DNA of 64,000 nt from contig CDMY01000850.1 in the NCBI GenBank assembly GCA_001179505.1, positions 182,719-246,718 on the forward strand. The letters run 5' to 3'. Positions 12,139-23,872 of the stretch are shown here, in pieces. Source of the stretch: Vitrella brassicaformis (lineage: Eukaryota > Sar > Vitrellaceae). Numbering within the stretch: position 1 is the stretch's first letter; the number at the start of each line of letters is the position of its first letter. Position numbers and translations under genes: made by a program. The notes beneath the pieces were generated by a model. That model did not search any database and was not told the DNA's origin. It saw nothing but the letters and a program-made list of their open reading frames with translations.

Positions 12139-13098
12139 GCCGTCACGGGGGGATGAGTTGTTGTTGCACGGGGTGGCTGCTCAGGGACGGATAGACGTGG
12201 GACGGCACGTCATCAGCAAAGGAGTCTTTCAGCTGGCTGTACGAGAACCAGGAGAAAGGACTGAAGTGGACGGCGATGGAATGGAGCGGAAAACTTCTGA
12301 TAAGAGGCGCAGGTGAAGCAGGAGAAGGCCGAAGAGTGAAGGGGCGACTCAAGCATGACCATCAAGAAGAGCCATCAAGAAGAGCCTTTTCACGACATTG
12401 CAATCGAAAAGTTGATACACACCACATCGGCCTTCCTCGACCGCCCCTCAGAGCTCTCCGTGTGTTGGGCAGTAGGGAGAGGAGGGTGTGAGAGCCGCCG
12501 CGGCATGGGAACGAGGCCAGCTGACGCTAAAAGCTTTGCCGCTGTCCAATGCCGAGTTCAATCGGACTTGGTGTCTTGTGACAATGTGGACAAAGTGGGT
12601 GGAGTGGCGAAGGTGAAGCGAGCGATACGCAAGCTGCCCGGCTGTCCATGAAGCTCATTGAGATGTGCGTGACATCTAGAGGGGCTCTGAACAAGACGGA
12701 CGACGGACTGTCAGCATGAGCACCGGTGAGTACATGAATGAGACACCAATGTGCAGAGGGAGACATCACCTGTTTCCTCTGTGTCTCTGTATTTGCAGCA
12801 AGCCGCATGAGAAGGCAGGGAGCTGAGCGCCTTCCTTCTTTCCCGTTGTGCAAGCCATTTCTTTCTGCTGCCGTTTTGGTCTCGACTACATGAAGCCCAT
12901 TGGTGACGAGACAGCGCCGCCGGCATCGATGCGGCAACGTTACCGTCAGTATCGAGAGAGACACATGTGTGGCTAGAAAGACCCGAGCGGCAGTCCATCA
13001 TCACTAACGTGTCGACCGCCCGGGAGAGCGAGAAAGGGCAAGAGGCGCCTTTCTCATCTTCCGAGCCTTCCCCAGCAACGTGTGAGAAAGCACCGGCT
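12139..13098. other. Gap with unassigned ORF and possible decayed exon
   Basis: Between the proline-rich gene and the xylanase relic no confident gene is seen. An ATG-started ORF at 12355-12651 (98 aa, MTIKKSHQEEP...) has no recognisable domain or introns and may be chance. At 12716 an ATG is followed by a good GT-AG intron (12726-12798), but the reading frame then stops within about 35 codons, as expected of a decayed first exon. Confidence 0.4.
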
Positions 13099-14223
13099 AT
13101 GCTGACGACCAGTGCCAACGAGACAACGAGAGGGAGCGTGCGGTGTCGCTGCAGTACCTGCCTTGCCCTCGCGGCAACACAGCTGTTTGCGGGTTAGCAG
13201 CACACTCACTCAACAACCTTTCCCTGCCTGCTGATGTCTGTGTTGCTTGTGTGCAGCTGCGCAGGACAGTGAACCCAAAGTCCTCGAGCCCAAGGAGCAG
13301 GTATTCCTTGTGGGGTCCATCAACGGCGAGAAGCACCTGCACAATGCGGCTCTCATCAGCGTCGACCCCTTCCCCCTCCATCCCCCCGAGCCGCCCCGCA
13401 CAGTCACAATCCTCTTCATTCCCGACCCCGAGCACACCAAAGAGGTCGAGGACATCCAAAGCGTCCAGTTCACCGTCAGGGATGAGAAAGGAAGAGCAAT
13501 CTTCAATCGGACCACGTCCAGTCCACCCTTCTCTCTCTTCGCCCACGAGAAGGGGACATTTCAGGGTGCCTCGCTCGGCACCAAGACTCCCAGCATGCGG
13601 CTGAGGCGGCAACGACATCTTTGACCTGGCCATCGCCAACAAGCAACAGGCGCGCTTCCACACGCTCCTGTGGCACAGCGACCCCTTCTACGGCACCGAC
13701 GAGGACCGGCCGCCATGAAGGCCGTCGACAAGAGAGCCCAGCTGATCGGCCAACATATGGGACGTTGTCAACGAGGGTATGGCATATACGCACAAGGGAG
13801 CCAGGCAGACTTAGGTGTCTTGATGTCTGCTTGTCTGTGTCATGTGATATGTGTGTGTGCAGATTGATGACGCGCAGGACGAAGCCGAGGGCAAGAACGG
13901 CGGCTACAAGCTACGTGACAGCATGTGGCACCCCGACCTCCCCGAGTATATCGACCTCGCCTTCGTTAATGCCCACAAGGCCGGCCAGGCCGCCGACGCC
14001 AAGCACAACTCCACCACAATGCCGGCCATGAAGCTTTTCTAGAACGACTACTCGTGCGGCATGAAGACACGCGGCATGAAGACACGCGGGGTGCCTGTCG
14101 CAGGGGTCAGTCTTCAGTCGCATGTCAACGGCGAGTACAGCTACTATGAGGGCGTGCGGAAGAACACGCGGCGTCTGGGCGAGCTGGGGCTGGAGGTGAC
14201 ACGCGGCTGGCTATCGTGGTGCT
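13099..14223 (+). pseudogene. GH10 endo-xylanase relic
   Basis: Pieces of a glycoside hydrolase family 10 enzyme occur in order but not in one frame. A signal-like N-terminus from ATG 13099 (CLALAATQLFAAAQ) joins by a GT-AG intron to an exon at 13256-13624. Then come FHTLLWHSDPFY (the conserved HTLxWH strand), NIWDVVNEG (the acid/base glutamate motif, about 13752-13778), RDSMWHPDLPEYIDLAF and MKLF followed by TAG at 14040 where the family has KLFYNDY, and finally GVPVAGVSLQSHV. At least three lesions are visible: a frame change between about 13600 and 13625, another between 13720 and 13752, and the TAG. The stretch that should carry TPENxMKW is missing. GH10 enzymes hydrolyse xylan; this copy should be inactive. 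Confidence 0.7.
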
Positions 14224-15422
14224 AATAGGGGTGACACTGGACGAAGCATCTGCCCCAGCCGGCTTTCGGATGGGACGAAGGGAGTGACGTCGTATCAGAC
14301 CTGATTAATGCCAGGATGTGAGCGATGTCATCGTATTTGGCTCACAGCCGCTCGAATTCAGACGTCATCTATGGCAAACGAGCTAGAGAGCACCGCTGCC
14401 GCTGACAATTCCACCATCCCGCACCGTGGGGCGTTGCCGATACGCGAATATGACATGACGGCCGCGCTGGAGTAACGTGTACAGGTGCGTCACTTCCGGC
14501 GAAGAGGTCTCGCCCACCTACTGCATGTCGTATTTTCGTGTGTTCTGCTCTCTTTCAGGCAGTGCACCCTTTTGCTGTTCTCTGTCGCCCTCCTTCCTCA
14601 CGGCAAAAAGTGGCGCCCCCGCCCTTCATAACGGTGCCCACAGCTTGTCCTGATAACATGCCATGACCACCATCAGCCACCGCAACATACGCAGAGACAC
14701 CAAACATTCGCACTGCTGCTGATGTCGGCCGCCCTTTGCGAATCGGCGACAGAAAGGGGAAAGGCGACAGGAGAGCGAGGCCACTGTGTCTCTTGACGCC
14801 CCAGCCGCAGCCCAGTGTGAAAGAGATGTCGACCGCCGCCTTTGTGGCGGAGCGCGAGCAGTGCTGACGCTGCGGCCGTGCGATAGGGCCGCTGAAGGAC
14901 AACAAGCCCGGAGACAGTACATAAGGGTTCATGTTACGAGAGAGTTGTCGGTCGTTGTTGGTCGATGGATGGATGCCTTTCTTCTGTCGTGACAAGTGCT
15001 ATCAATGCGTCGTCTTTTCTGCTCCAAGTGCATTGAAATGCGACGATCGATGCAGACACGCGTGAAGGATGGACATGTCCTTTGCTCTTTGTCGGCGGGT
15101 GCGTGCCTTTGGCGCAGATGCGTACAGACATGGATGCCCATGACGAATGGCGAGCTGCATATGGATGGATGTTCAGTGGCAAACATGGTGCAGATTGGGC
15201 CAACAATTGTCAAAGCATTCAATGAGATGTCCTCACTACCTTAGTCCACAAGCAATCAGCGAGCCGGCCCTCAGCGCGCTGTTGCCGTCTCGTCCCTGCT
15301 TGAGTTACTTCAGTTGAGCCGAAAGTCATCCAAGGGATGCTCTGTCCGCATGTTGTCTGACAGGAGTCGCGCAATAATGAACAACGCCGTCTGACTACCG
15401 CGTGGGGTCTGGTTGGCATTTA
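14224..15422. other. No convincing gene
   Basis: Downstream of the xylanase relic. A 34-codon ORF at 14370-14474 starts MANELESTAAADNS but has no continuation. Overlapping ORFs on both strands at 14555-15244 show no domain, splice structure or codon pattern. This is probably intergenic or decayed sequence. Confidence 0.4.
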
Positions 15423-17772
15423 TTAATTGAGTGCGTACGTACCGACAAGTTGTATGAACATAAGGCCGGACACGGTCGAGAGCGAGAATGCCATCGAGAA
15501 TCGGATGTTGGGATGCGGCAACACTGCATACACATACAGAAGAACACATCCAAGGAGACACACGATCCAGCAGCTTCCTCCTCACCTCTTTCTGCAGCAG
15601 CCCGAACGTTAAACTCCTGCAAGAAAACCGGCAGGCCGGCGTGTCGGATCAGAAATACAATTCACAGTCGTAGCGAGCTTACTGGATGGTTGATGATTCC
15701 AGGCACACCGGCGGTGATGAGGCCCTCAAGGAGAAGCTCAAAGACGCTCGCGAGCACAATCTGGTCGTACTGGCTCTCACTCAAGTTGGCCACAAAGTTG
15801 TCGCTCTGCAGCCGCAGCCCGATCGTCATGATGAGGATGCCTACGATGCTGAGAATGTCCACTAGCTGCTGGACCAGGAACTTTTTGGCCAAGTATTCGG
15901 CAGTGGAGCCAAACTCAAAGTGCTCCTCCAACTTGACGATCGACTTGGCGAGAAACGTGTGGATGAAAGACTTGTGTTGCTGCACAGCCGGAGCCTCCTT
16001 TTCTGCCTTGTCGGAAGGCTTCTCCTCGTCTTCTTCAGAAGGTGTCCCATCGTCCTTCTCGAATTTCACCGCTGCACCGTGGAGCGCCATAAGCGATAAG
16101 TGCCTGGTGTGACCTTTCGGGCTCTCCTCATCCACAGCAGCTGCATCGAAGAACACAGATACCTCTCGCAGGCTCTTGTGTAGCCGCACTTTTCCCAGGG
16201 GCTCGGTGTCTCCCCCGTGTATGGAATCATCAGAAGATAGGGCTGTCGCGGACTGCTGCTTGTGCTTGTCGACGACTGGCGAGGAGCCACGGGAGGCTGA
16301 GGTAGTCTCGGTCACGAGCGGGGGATCGTTATAGTCCCCGTGTGGTCGCGAGGTGTAGACGAGGGAGCTCCGTGATGGGCCGCTGACCGTGTCTCGTCCC
16401 TCCCGCTGGGCCCTATGGGCCACAGGGGAAAGGGGTGGAGGGGCACTGGAATGCTGCAGCGCTTGCTCGTTAATCTTCGGATTGACAGCAATCGAAGGCC
16501 TCCTCGCTTCCACGGCAATATCATCTTTTGTCGGCTCCATCACGTCCATTGTGTGGCTATCGCTGGGCCGCTTTGCGCTGGCCACATCGTCGAAATCCTC
16601 CACTTGTTTCTCTTTCTCCTCGCGAATCTTCTTTTCAGCTCTTATCTCCCTGTGGACGGTCCTCAGCTGGTTTTTGACGGCCTTGATGCCGAGAAACGAC
16701 GAAAAGCGGCGCATCACCTCAATCAGAGAGTGCAGAAGAATCGGGTAGACGATCAGCTTGTAGAAGATCTTGACGATCCAAATCTGAAGGACGGTGATCC
16801 ACCCGTCGATCTCAAAATAGATGAAGCGGTAGGGAAGGCCCGCGTATATGACCGACTGGAACTCCACAACCGCCCCCAGCAGGCTGTTGGCACCTCCAAA
16901 CGGGACGAGAAACCCATCAAATAATTTCTTGAACGGGAGAATACCGACGGGATAAAGGGCACACAAGCCCACCTGATGAGAAAATCAGCTGCAAATGAGG
17001 GGGTCCAATGAGCTGATGAGAAAATACCGACTTGATAGAGGGGGTCGTCTCTCGACAAAGCCAGCACATAGGCGAAGACCAATGAGAATGTCAGCTGCAA
17101 ATACGGCCCAGCACAAAGCCCAGCCAGCCGGACACCGGTCAGGAACTGAGGGCACTGGTAGATGAGCATAGCCGTGACGAGCACGGTGGACATGGTCATG
17201 GCCGCCAATGTCACAGCGAACCATCGAGGAGGCATGGAGAAGTCGATGGAAGGGATGAAGACAACCTCCCGAAGTGACAGCATCTCTTGCCAGAACAAGA
17301 GAGCCGCAGGGAAGAGCACCATGCCGAATAATGCCAGGAAGATGCCCCGTTTCTTGCCGACGCCGTAGACCAGCCCAATTGTCGACCATAGAGAGACAGC
17401 GCCAGAGATGCCCAGCAGCGGGCACTTGCCCACCCACAGCATCAGATCATACTCGCGCGGGAGGTAGAGGAAGACGATGCCTTGGACAATCGCCGGCACG
17501 ACAAACAGCCCCACAAGATACACAAATCTCCGGTATTTTGCCCCTTCGATGGGAGCGTCCGACCGAAAGGAGCTGATGTCTGTTGCACTTGGTCGGTGGT
17601 CTTCGACTGCTTTCTCGGTGGAGGTGACGGCTCTCCTCGCGCTGTCATTGTCGCCGCCATTGTCGCTTGGGGCCGTCCCGTGCCGGCCTTGCCACTCATC
17701 GTTCAATCTGGAAAGCAGTTTCTTGAAGTCACTCTCATTCAGTCTGCTGGCGTCCCTCACGAAAGCCTCCAT
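15423..17772 (-). CDS. Multi-pass membrane protein, unknown family
   Basis: Read from ATG 17772 through exons 17032-17772, about 15681-16972, a small exon near 15610, and a last exon ending TAA at 15423. The N-terminal half has about five hydrophobic helices (for example FVYLVGLFVVPAIVQGIVF, GIFLALFGMVLFPAALLFW and LQLTFSLVFAYVLAL). A large hydrophilic middle, about 250 residues rich in charged and Ser residues, follows. It starts with a coiled stretch (VHREIRAEKKIREEKEKQVE). The C-terminus has more helices (LVDILSIVGILIMTIGL, FELLLEGLITAGVPGII) and the last exon supplies FSLSTVSGLMFIQLVGTYAL. I do not recognise a family; a channel, transporter or receptor role would be guesswork. The first intron is only 59 nt and is discussed under findings. 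Confidence 0.72.
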
Positions 17773-18047
17773 TTCGCCTCCCTCTCCTCCGATCGCGCGA
17801 GCTTAGCTTGCGTGAGATTCGCCTTCCCGGGCGTCAAGCGGCCATACACGCTGCACATGGGTACGCGTCCGACACAGAAAACGGTACATGAGGCTGTGCT
17901 TTTGCATCTCAGAAATCACAGGAGGCCAGCTCGTGTTACTGCATGAATTTCTCCCTTTGCTTGTGTGTTTGTTCGTGTGTCAGGCTGTCGCTGAGTAGTC
18001 CGCCCCCCGTCCCATCGCTACCACACCTCAACAATCACTCATCACTC

Positions 18048-21000
18048 ATGACTCATCCGCAATCACCGCCTTTGCTGACGGCGGAGAAGTCGCCCTCGCG
18101 GCCGCCCCTGACCCGCACACATGGCCATGGCACCAAGCACAAGGAGGGCAAACAGGACATCAGCAATTCTCACGCACAGGAGACGGGCTGGAAGGAATAT
18201 CTATGCGGCATATTCCCAAACAAGGCCAAGGTGAGAGAGAGAGGGTCTGACGGCTGGCTGATTGATTGGCGGTCGGGCCGTGTGCTGTGCTGTGCTGTGC
18301 TGTGCTGTGCTGTGCTGTGCTGTGCTGTGCTGTGTTGTGTGTGCAGCTGTGGAGTCGCAAGACAGTTGAGCATCCTGTGAACAGCTCGATCATGACGCTG
18401 CTGACCATCTTCGCCCTGTTTGGGGACGACATCAAGCTCTGCACTACCGATGTGGTATACACATACAAACACACACACATGCATCGCATCGCTGCATGGA
18501 TGCGATGCACACACGGCGTCGTTTTCGTTTCGTCTTCTCATATATCCGCAGAAAGCCGATCAGTATTTCAACTACGTGACCATATTTCTGATTTTCATGT
18601 TCACAGCTGAAATCGTCCTCACATCCATCGGAAAGGTCAGTCAGCATGTCGGCTCTTGAACACACTACACCCCTCACACACACGGATGTCCGTCTGTCTG
18701 TCTGTCGCAGGACGATTACTTTTTGGGTTTCTTCTTTTGGCTGGACGTGATAGCGACGCTGTCGCTGCTGACGGACATCACGTACGTGTGGGACGCCATC
18801 CAGTCGCTGTCAGGCGGACAGGCCGGCGACTCTAAGCTGGCCAGGTCAGCACAGCACACAACCATCCATCACTCACGGAGAGCACAGCGGGCGATAAGAT
18901 AACGGCCCTGTCGGTCGCATTTGGGCATTCGTGGCTGTGTGTGTCTAGGGCGGGGCGAGCCGGTCGTGTGGGGTCACGCGCAGGTCGAGTCATCCGTATC
19001 ATCCGAATCGTCCGGCTCATCCGTATTGTCAAAGTGAGCAGCACCTGCGGACTGTGTGCATTATTGATGTGTATCTAAGTGCCCCTCTCCCCGCCCGCTT
19101 CGTTCAGCTGTACAAGCATGCAGTGGAGACCTCCCACATCGAACGGCAGCACTCCCTGGTGGGCGTCGGGCCTGGCGAGACCCTCTACGTGCAGGACCCC
19201 GAAGTCGACAAACACACCGACGTCGAAAAGGGAGGTAACTGAGCAGCGCTGACTGACACTGCACATTGGCCACAAGACAGGCATCGCACCCTACCCTCAT
19301 GTGTGGAATGATGGATCGAATGTATGTATGTATGTATGCTTATGTCAGGTCTGCTGTCGGATGAGGGCGACGGTTTGGAGCTGGAGCCCCAGTCCCGTGT
19401 GGGCAAGAAGCTGTCGGAGCTGACGACGCGGCGTGTCATCATCCTGGTGCTGGTCATGATTCTGGCACTGCAAATGTTCAACACCGAGCAGTGGACCACC
19501 ACATCCAACTCGGGCGAATATGGACTATACACCCTCACCGAGTGAGCGAAGCAGAGCAGGGGGACAGACAGCACACAGGGCGAGAGGCGGGCGCATGGTC
19601 TGTTGTGCTGTGTGTTGTGTTGTGTGTTGTAGGTACTCTCGGAGCGCAGAACTGGATGCAACTTTCAATGCGACCCACCAGGAGGCCTACGACCGATCCG
19701 TCATCGCATATGTCGAATACCACAAAAAGGTAATAAGGTGAGAGAGGCACCAACAGGTGCAGTGAGTGCACAGCAGGGGGGTCGCACCGACCAGTTTGTG
19801 CGCGTCTGTGCGCCGCACCGCATGCAGAATGGTCTGTTTGGCTTGGCTGATTACCTGTTCTTCGTTGAGGTGGGTGGAGTGCGATGAGTGAGTGGACGTA
19901 CCCACGGAAATGACATAGACACGCCAGCTCACGTCATGTGTGCCATGTGGGTGCATGTGTGTCAGCTGCCCAGGGAGGTGATATACAATGAGCTGGGAGG
20001 ATTGGAAGCCCCGAGCGAAATACTGGGACCCGATGCAGTGAAAGACGGTGCGCAAAGCCACACACACACACACACATGCAGTTATCTGTTCTCCTCTCCC
20101 ACACTGCCCCATCCATCCATCCATCCATCAGGTGTGTCGATCGTGGACGACCTCGACAAGCCCGAGGATCTGCGGTCGCAGGAGCAGGACTTGTACACGG
20201 CCAGTGCGTGCTACACCGACATGCAGTCCCCATCGCTGGGAATGCCGGCCGTCCCTGTGGAGGTCTGTCTGTCCAGCACCGCCGTCTTCGACAAGAGAGC
20301 ACAGTCGCAGCTCTCGGCGGCTCTCAACATGGGCAGAACCATGTTCATTTGCCTGGTGGGGAGGGAGTGGGGGTGGGACATACAAGGGGCAATGACGACA
20401 CGCACGAACAGCTGCATGTGTGTGTGCTGTGCCGTGCCGTGGCTAGGTCTTGGCATTGAGTGCGATGTTCTTCAGCAAGGATGCCAACGAGCTGGTGCTC
20501 AACCCCATCGAGCGCATGATCGGCAAGATGGAGAAGATCCGGGAGAACCCTCTGGTGGCCGCTAAGATGGGCGAAGAGGACTTCAGAGAAGAGGTCAGGC
20601 AGAGGCAGGGCAGGGCAGGGCAGGCGGGAAATGAAGAATGGCGCGCGTCCATGCCTACGTGTGTGTGGTCACGCCATACAGGAGGAGGACGACGCTCAGG
20701 CGAAAGGCCGCCGTGGCTTCCTGAGTCTCCGCGGTGTGCCCAAGAAGGCGGCATCTGACCCGTACGAGACGGTCATTCTCGAGAAAACCATCATCAAAAT
20801 CGGAGGTGAGACCACACACGCGGACAGAGAGGGAGATCTTCACCGCAGTACGTCTGTGTGTGTGTGTCTGTGTGCGCACCAGGTTTGTTGGCCCTTGGCT
20901 TCGGCGAGGCGGGTGCTGAGATTATTGCCAACAACATGAAGCACTCTGACGGAGGACTCAACGCCATGGTCGACGGACGAAAGGTACTCTCACCATCGCC

Positions 21001-22326
21001 AGACTCACTCACACACTCATGAGAGCGTGCTCCTTGGTTCCTCGTGTGTGTGGCCAGATCAACGCCATTTTCGGATTCTGCGACATCCGACAGTTCACCG
21101 ACGCCACAGAGATCCTGCGCGAGAAGGTCATGGTGTTCGTCAACCAGATCGCAGAGATCGTCCACGGCATCGTCGACCAGTTCGCTGGCGCCGCCAACAA
21201 GAACATCGGCGACGCATTCCTGCTTGTGTGGAAGTTCCCTGAGAGGGACGTCGGCAGGGGGGAGAAGGAACAGGTGGACGACCCCAATGTCATCTCAAAG
21301 GTGGGGTGGTCTCCAGATGAGTACATGACATGGGTGTGTTCGGATCGGGGGGGAGGGGGAGGGAGGGAGATGGATCCCTTCATGTGTGCGGTGCTTCTGA
21401 TGGTCAGATGGCCGACATGTCAGTCATGGCCTTCCTGAAGATCATCGCGGCGATCAGCAAGTCGTCGGTGCTCGCCGAGGTGCGATTGTCAGAGAGAGGG
21501 AGGGAGGGAGGCAATCGCAGCACAATTGTTCATCCCCCCCTCGGCCCTTTTCCCCTCATCTGTGTGTGTGTGATGTGTGTGTCATTCATGTCAGTACCGT
21601 GACAACAAGGAGTTGTCTGAGCGCATCCCCAACTACCGCGTCAAGATGGGCTTTGGGCTGCATGTCGGATGGGCCATCGAGGGCGCCATCGGCTCCGAGT
21701 TCAAGGTGGATGCGTCGTACCTCTCACCCAATGTCAACATGGCATCACGGTAACAGAAAGCAACCACCACACACACACACACACACACAAGCGCGTCTCT
21801 CATTCTCCATTCCTTCCTCTCCTGCAGTCTGGAAGCGGCGACAAAGCAGTACGGTGTGCCCTTGTTGATCAGCGGTGCTCTGCATGACATCCTCACCCCG
21901 CAGACCCAGACCTACTGCCGGCAGATCGACCGCGTCACGGTCAAGGGCAGCAAGATTCCCCTCAAGCTCTACACGGTGGACGTCAGCACATCCAGGCTCA
22001 AATTGGACCACACTGCCGCCGGTCAGCCTCGGAGCAAGGGCAAGGTGAGGCGGTTGCGGGAGGCGCAGAAGGCCAAAATGTGGTCACACAGGTGAGAGCG
22101 GGAGGGACCAGAGAGGCCAGCCAGACGAGCAGGGCTCATTTCACGTGTCCTCCCTTTTGAGTAGGTTTTCCGTGTACACGATGTTTGAGAATGACCCCGA
22201 CCTCATTGCAATGAGGGAACACCTATCAGAGGTCAGCCGGCACCATACACACACACACACACACACATACATACACACACACACACACACCATGAACAAA
22301 CAGCCCACCCATGCCTCTCTGTCTCT

Positions 22327-22362
<36 letters not shown>

Positions 22363-22661
22363 TCGACACAGCAATTCTTGAACACCTTTCGGCGCGGCTA
22401 CATCAACTACGAGGCGGGCGAATGGAGAGTCGCAAGAGACCTCTTCACACGAACACAGGTACGACACCAGCCAGCCAACCACACACACGAACGTATTCTC
22501 GATAGGTCGATTCTCTGACATCCATCCATTTATCCATTTATCTTCAGTTTATGCTTGGCACGGAGGACGGTCCGTCGGCGACATTGCTGCATTACATGGC
22601 TGAGCACCGCTTCCAAGCGCCCGACCACTGGGAGGGATACAGAGAGCTCACTGAGAAGTGA
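18048..22661 (+). CDS. Voltage-sensor / adenylyl cyclase fusion
   Basis: About 18 spliced exons. N-terminal voltage-sensor domain: S1 near SIMTLLTIFALFGDD, S2 FNYVTIFLIFMFTAEIVL, S3 FFFWLDVIATLSLL, and S4 RVIRIIRIVRLIRIVK with a basic residue every third position. A further helix (RRVIILVLVMILALQMF) leads to an ectodomain of roughly 150-200 residues, then a second helix (MFICLVLALSAMFFS) and a HAMP-like connector (NPIERMIGKMEKIREN). The class III cyclase domain follows: metal-binding FGFCDIRQFTD and IGDAFLLVWKF, then KVDASYLSPNVNMASRLE. The Lys/Asp pair in these motifs predicts ATP as substrate. No K+-selective pore motif is seen. It should make cAMP in response to membrane potential. The start could be ATG 17943 instead. 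It ends TGA at 22659. Confidence 0.85.
18281..18335. repeat. TGTGC pentanucleotide repeat in intron
   Basis: Ten perfect TGTGC units (18281-18330) fill most of the first coding intron of the cyclase gene, ending in the polypyrimidine-poor acceptor tgtgtgcag. Confidence 0.9.
22247..22360. repeat. CA tract then GT tract in one intron
   Basis: Within a single intron near the 3' end of the cyclase gene, an interrupted CA tract (22247-22291) is followed about 40 nt later by a pure 30-nt GT tract (22331-22360). The two are complementary and could fold together in the pre-mRNA. Confidence 0.85.
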
Positions 22662-23366
22662 TCCATCCATCCATCCGTCTACAGGGCCGACAGACACATC
22701 AATCAATCGATGTGTGTACAGTGAGTGGCTTGGCTTGGCGGGGTGGGGCGGGGTTGGGGTTTGGGTCATGTCATGCATGTCTGTGGGATGGATGGATGCG
22801 TGGATCAGTCAGTGGCTGGGCAAAGGCTCACCATTGGCGAATCGATCTCCTGGCCATGCCATGCTATCCATGGCTTGGTTCATGTCTGTCTGTCTGTCTG
22901 CACACACATGTACATATGTCTACATGAGTCTGTGCTGTCTGTCATTGATTGCATGTGTGGCATGCGTGGGCCCCATTTGCTTCCTTGCTGAGTCGATTAA
23001 TCGTTGCTGCTGGCTGGGCTGGTTGGTGCCCTGCTCCGTAAGACATGCCGTGTTGCGAGCAGGGACCACTCCATCCCATCCACGTCCTTCCTTGTCTGTG
23101 GTTGGCTAATGTAGTGCCTCACCTCACCTACAGGTTTGTCGGTCTGCTTTGCGTGTGGCTGCTCTTGAATCGTTCAATTCATTCATCAATCACTGGTTGG
23201 TACATAGCCGTGAGCGCGTGCGCGTGCATGTGTGTGCAGTGGGTGTGGGTGTAGGTGTGGGTGTATGAGTGACTGGGTGAGTCGGAGAAAGGCGCATGTA
23301 TAGTGTCCGTGTGTGTGTGTGGTGCATGGCATGGAGGCCAGGCAGGTCGACGCCTGGCTCGAGTTC

Positions 23367-23439
23367 TGTTTCCCACACGCACAATGTTCCATCGCCATCC
23401 CATCCAACATCCGATGGAACATTGTGCGTGTGGGAAACA
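23367..23439. repeat. Perfect 28-bp inverted repeat
   Basis: Arms at 23367-23394 and 23412-23439 are exact reverse complements with a 17-nt loop. The core reads CACGCACAATGTTCCATCG on the left arm. No protein-coding reading explains it. It sits 112 nt before a second long hairpin. Confidence 0.92.
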
Positions 23440-23548
23440 CTGCCTGCAAATCAAGTTCATTCACCTGAGTTCAGGCATCGCCAACCGACCATAGCTATAC
23501 GGCACTCGCACCACGTGCGCCTGCAGCACATCTCTTAGGTGCACATCT

Positions 23549-23618
23549 CTGTACAACCGGGTTGGTCCACATACATGTCCAGTGCAGTGCACGGATGTGG
23601 ACCAGCTCGGTTGTACAG
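23549..23618. repeat. 24-bp hairpin with wobble pairs
   Basis: The left arm starts CTGTACAACCGGGTTGGTCC at 23549; the right arm ends CTCGGTTGTACAG at 23618. Over 24 positions the DNA arms differ at two places, and both become G-U pairs if the plus strand is transcribed. Beyond that the stem is mismatched for a few bases, giving a precursor-like shape of about 70 nt. Confidence 0.85.
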
Positions 23619-23872
23619 GTGTGGCTCAAGAAGAGAAGCAAGCACGGCGCCCGCACAGATACACATCGCTCGCTCCAGCAACCTGTCTCGCCTGCCTCAG
23701 CCAACGCATAAACACACGACACACACAGTGCAAAGGGTGGCTGCGCTCATCACAACAAAAAGGAGCCATCACTTAGAGAGGCTCACACAATCCAGCCCAT
23801 CCATCCATCATACACAATCTCGCTATCGACACACACTACAGAGAGAAAGCCGCCGCCCTCCCCTCAGCACCA

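Larger units (their letters stand above)
22662..23872. other. Long convergent gap with two hairpins
   Basis: About 1.2 kb between the cyclase gene and the SDHAF4 gene, which face each other. No coding pattern is seen. The first half is TGGC- and GATG-rich; the second half contains the two long inverted repeats annotated separately. Confidence 0.6.

Noticed and set aside
13256-13624. Stand-alone secreted protein from 13099 to 13624
   Set aside because: The frame is open with a good intron, but sequence after 13585 turns into a shifted GH10 continuation, so the xylanase relic explains it better.
22141-22521. ORFs with long His-Thr or Val-Cys runs
   Set aside because: Translations of CA/GT microsatellites; similar runs occur in many introns.
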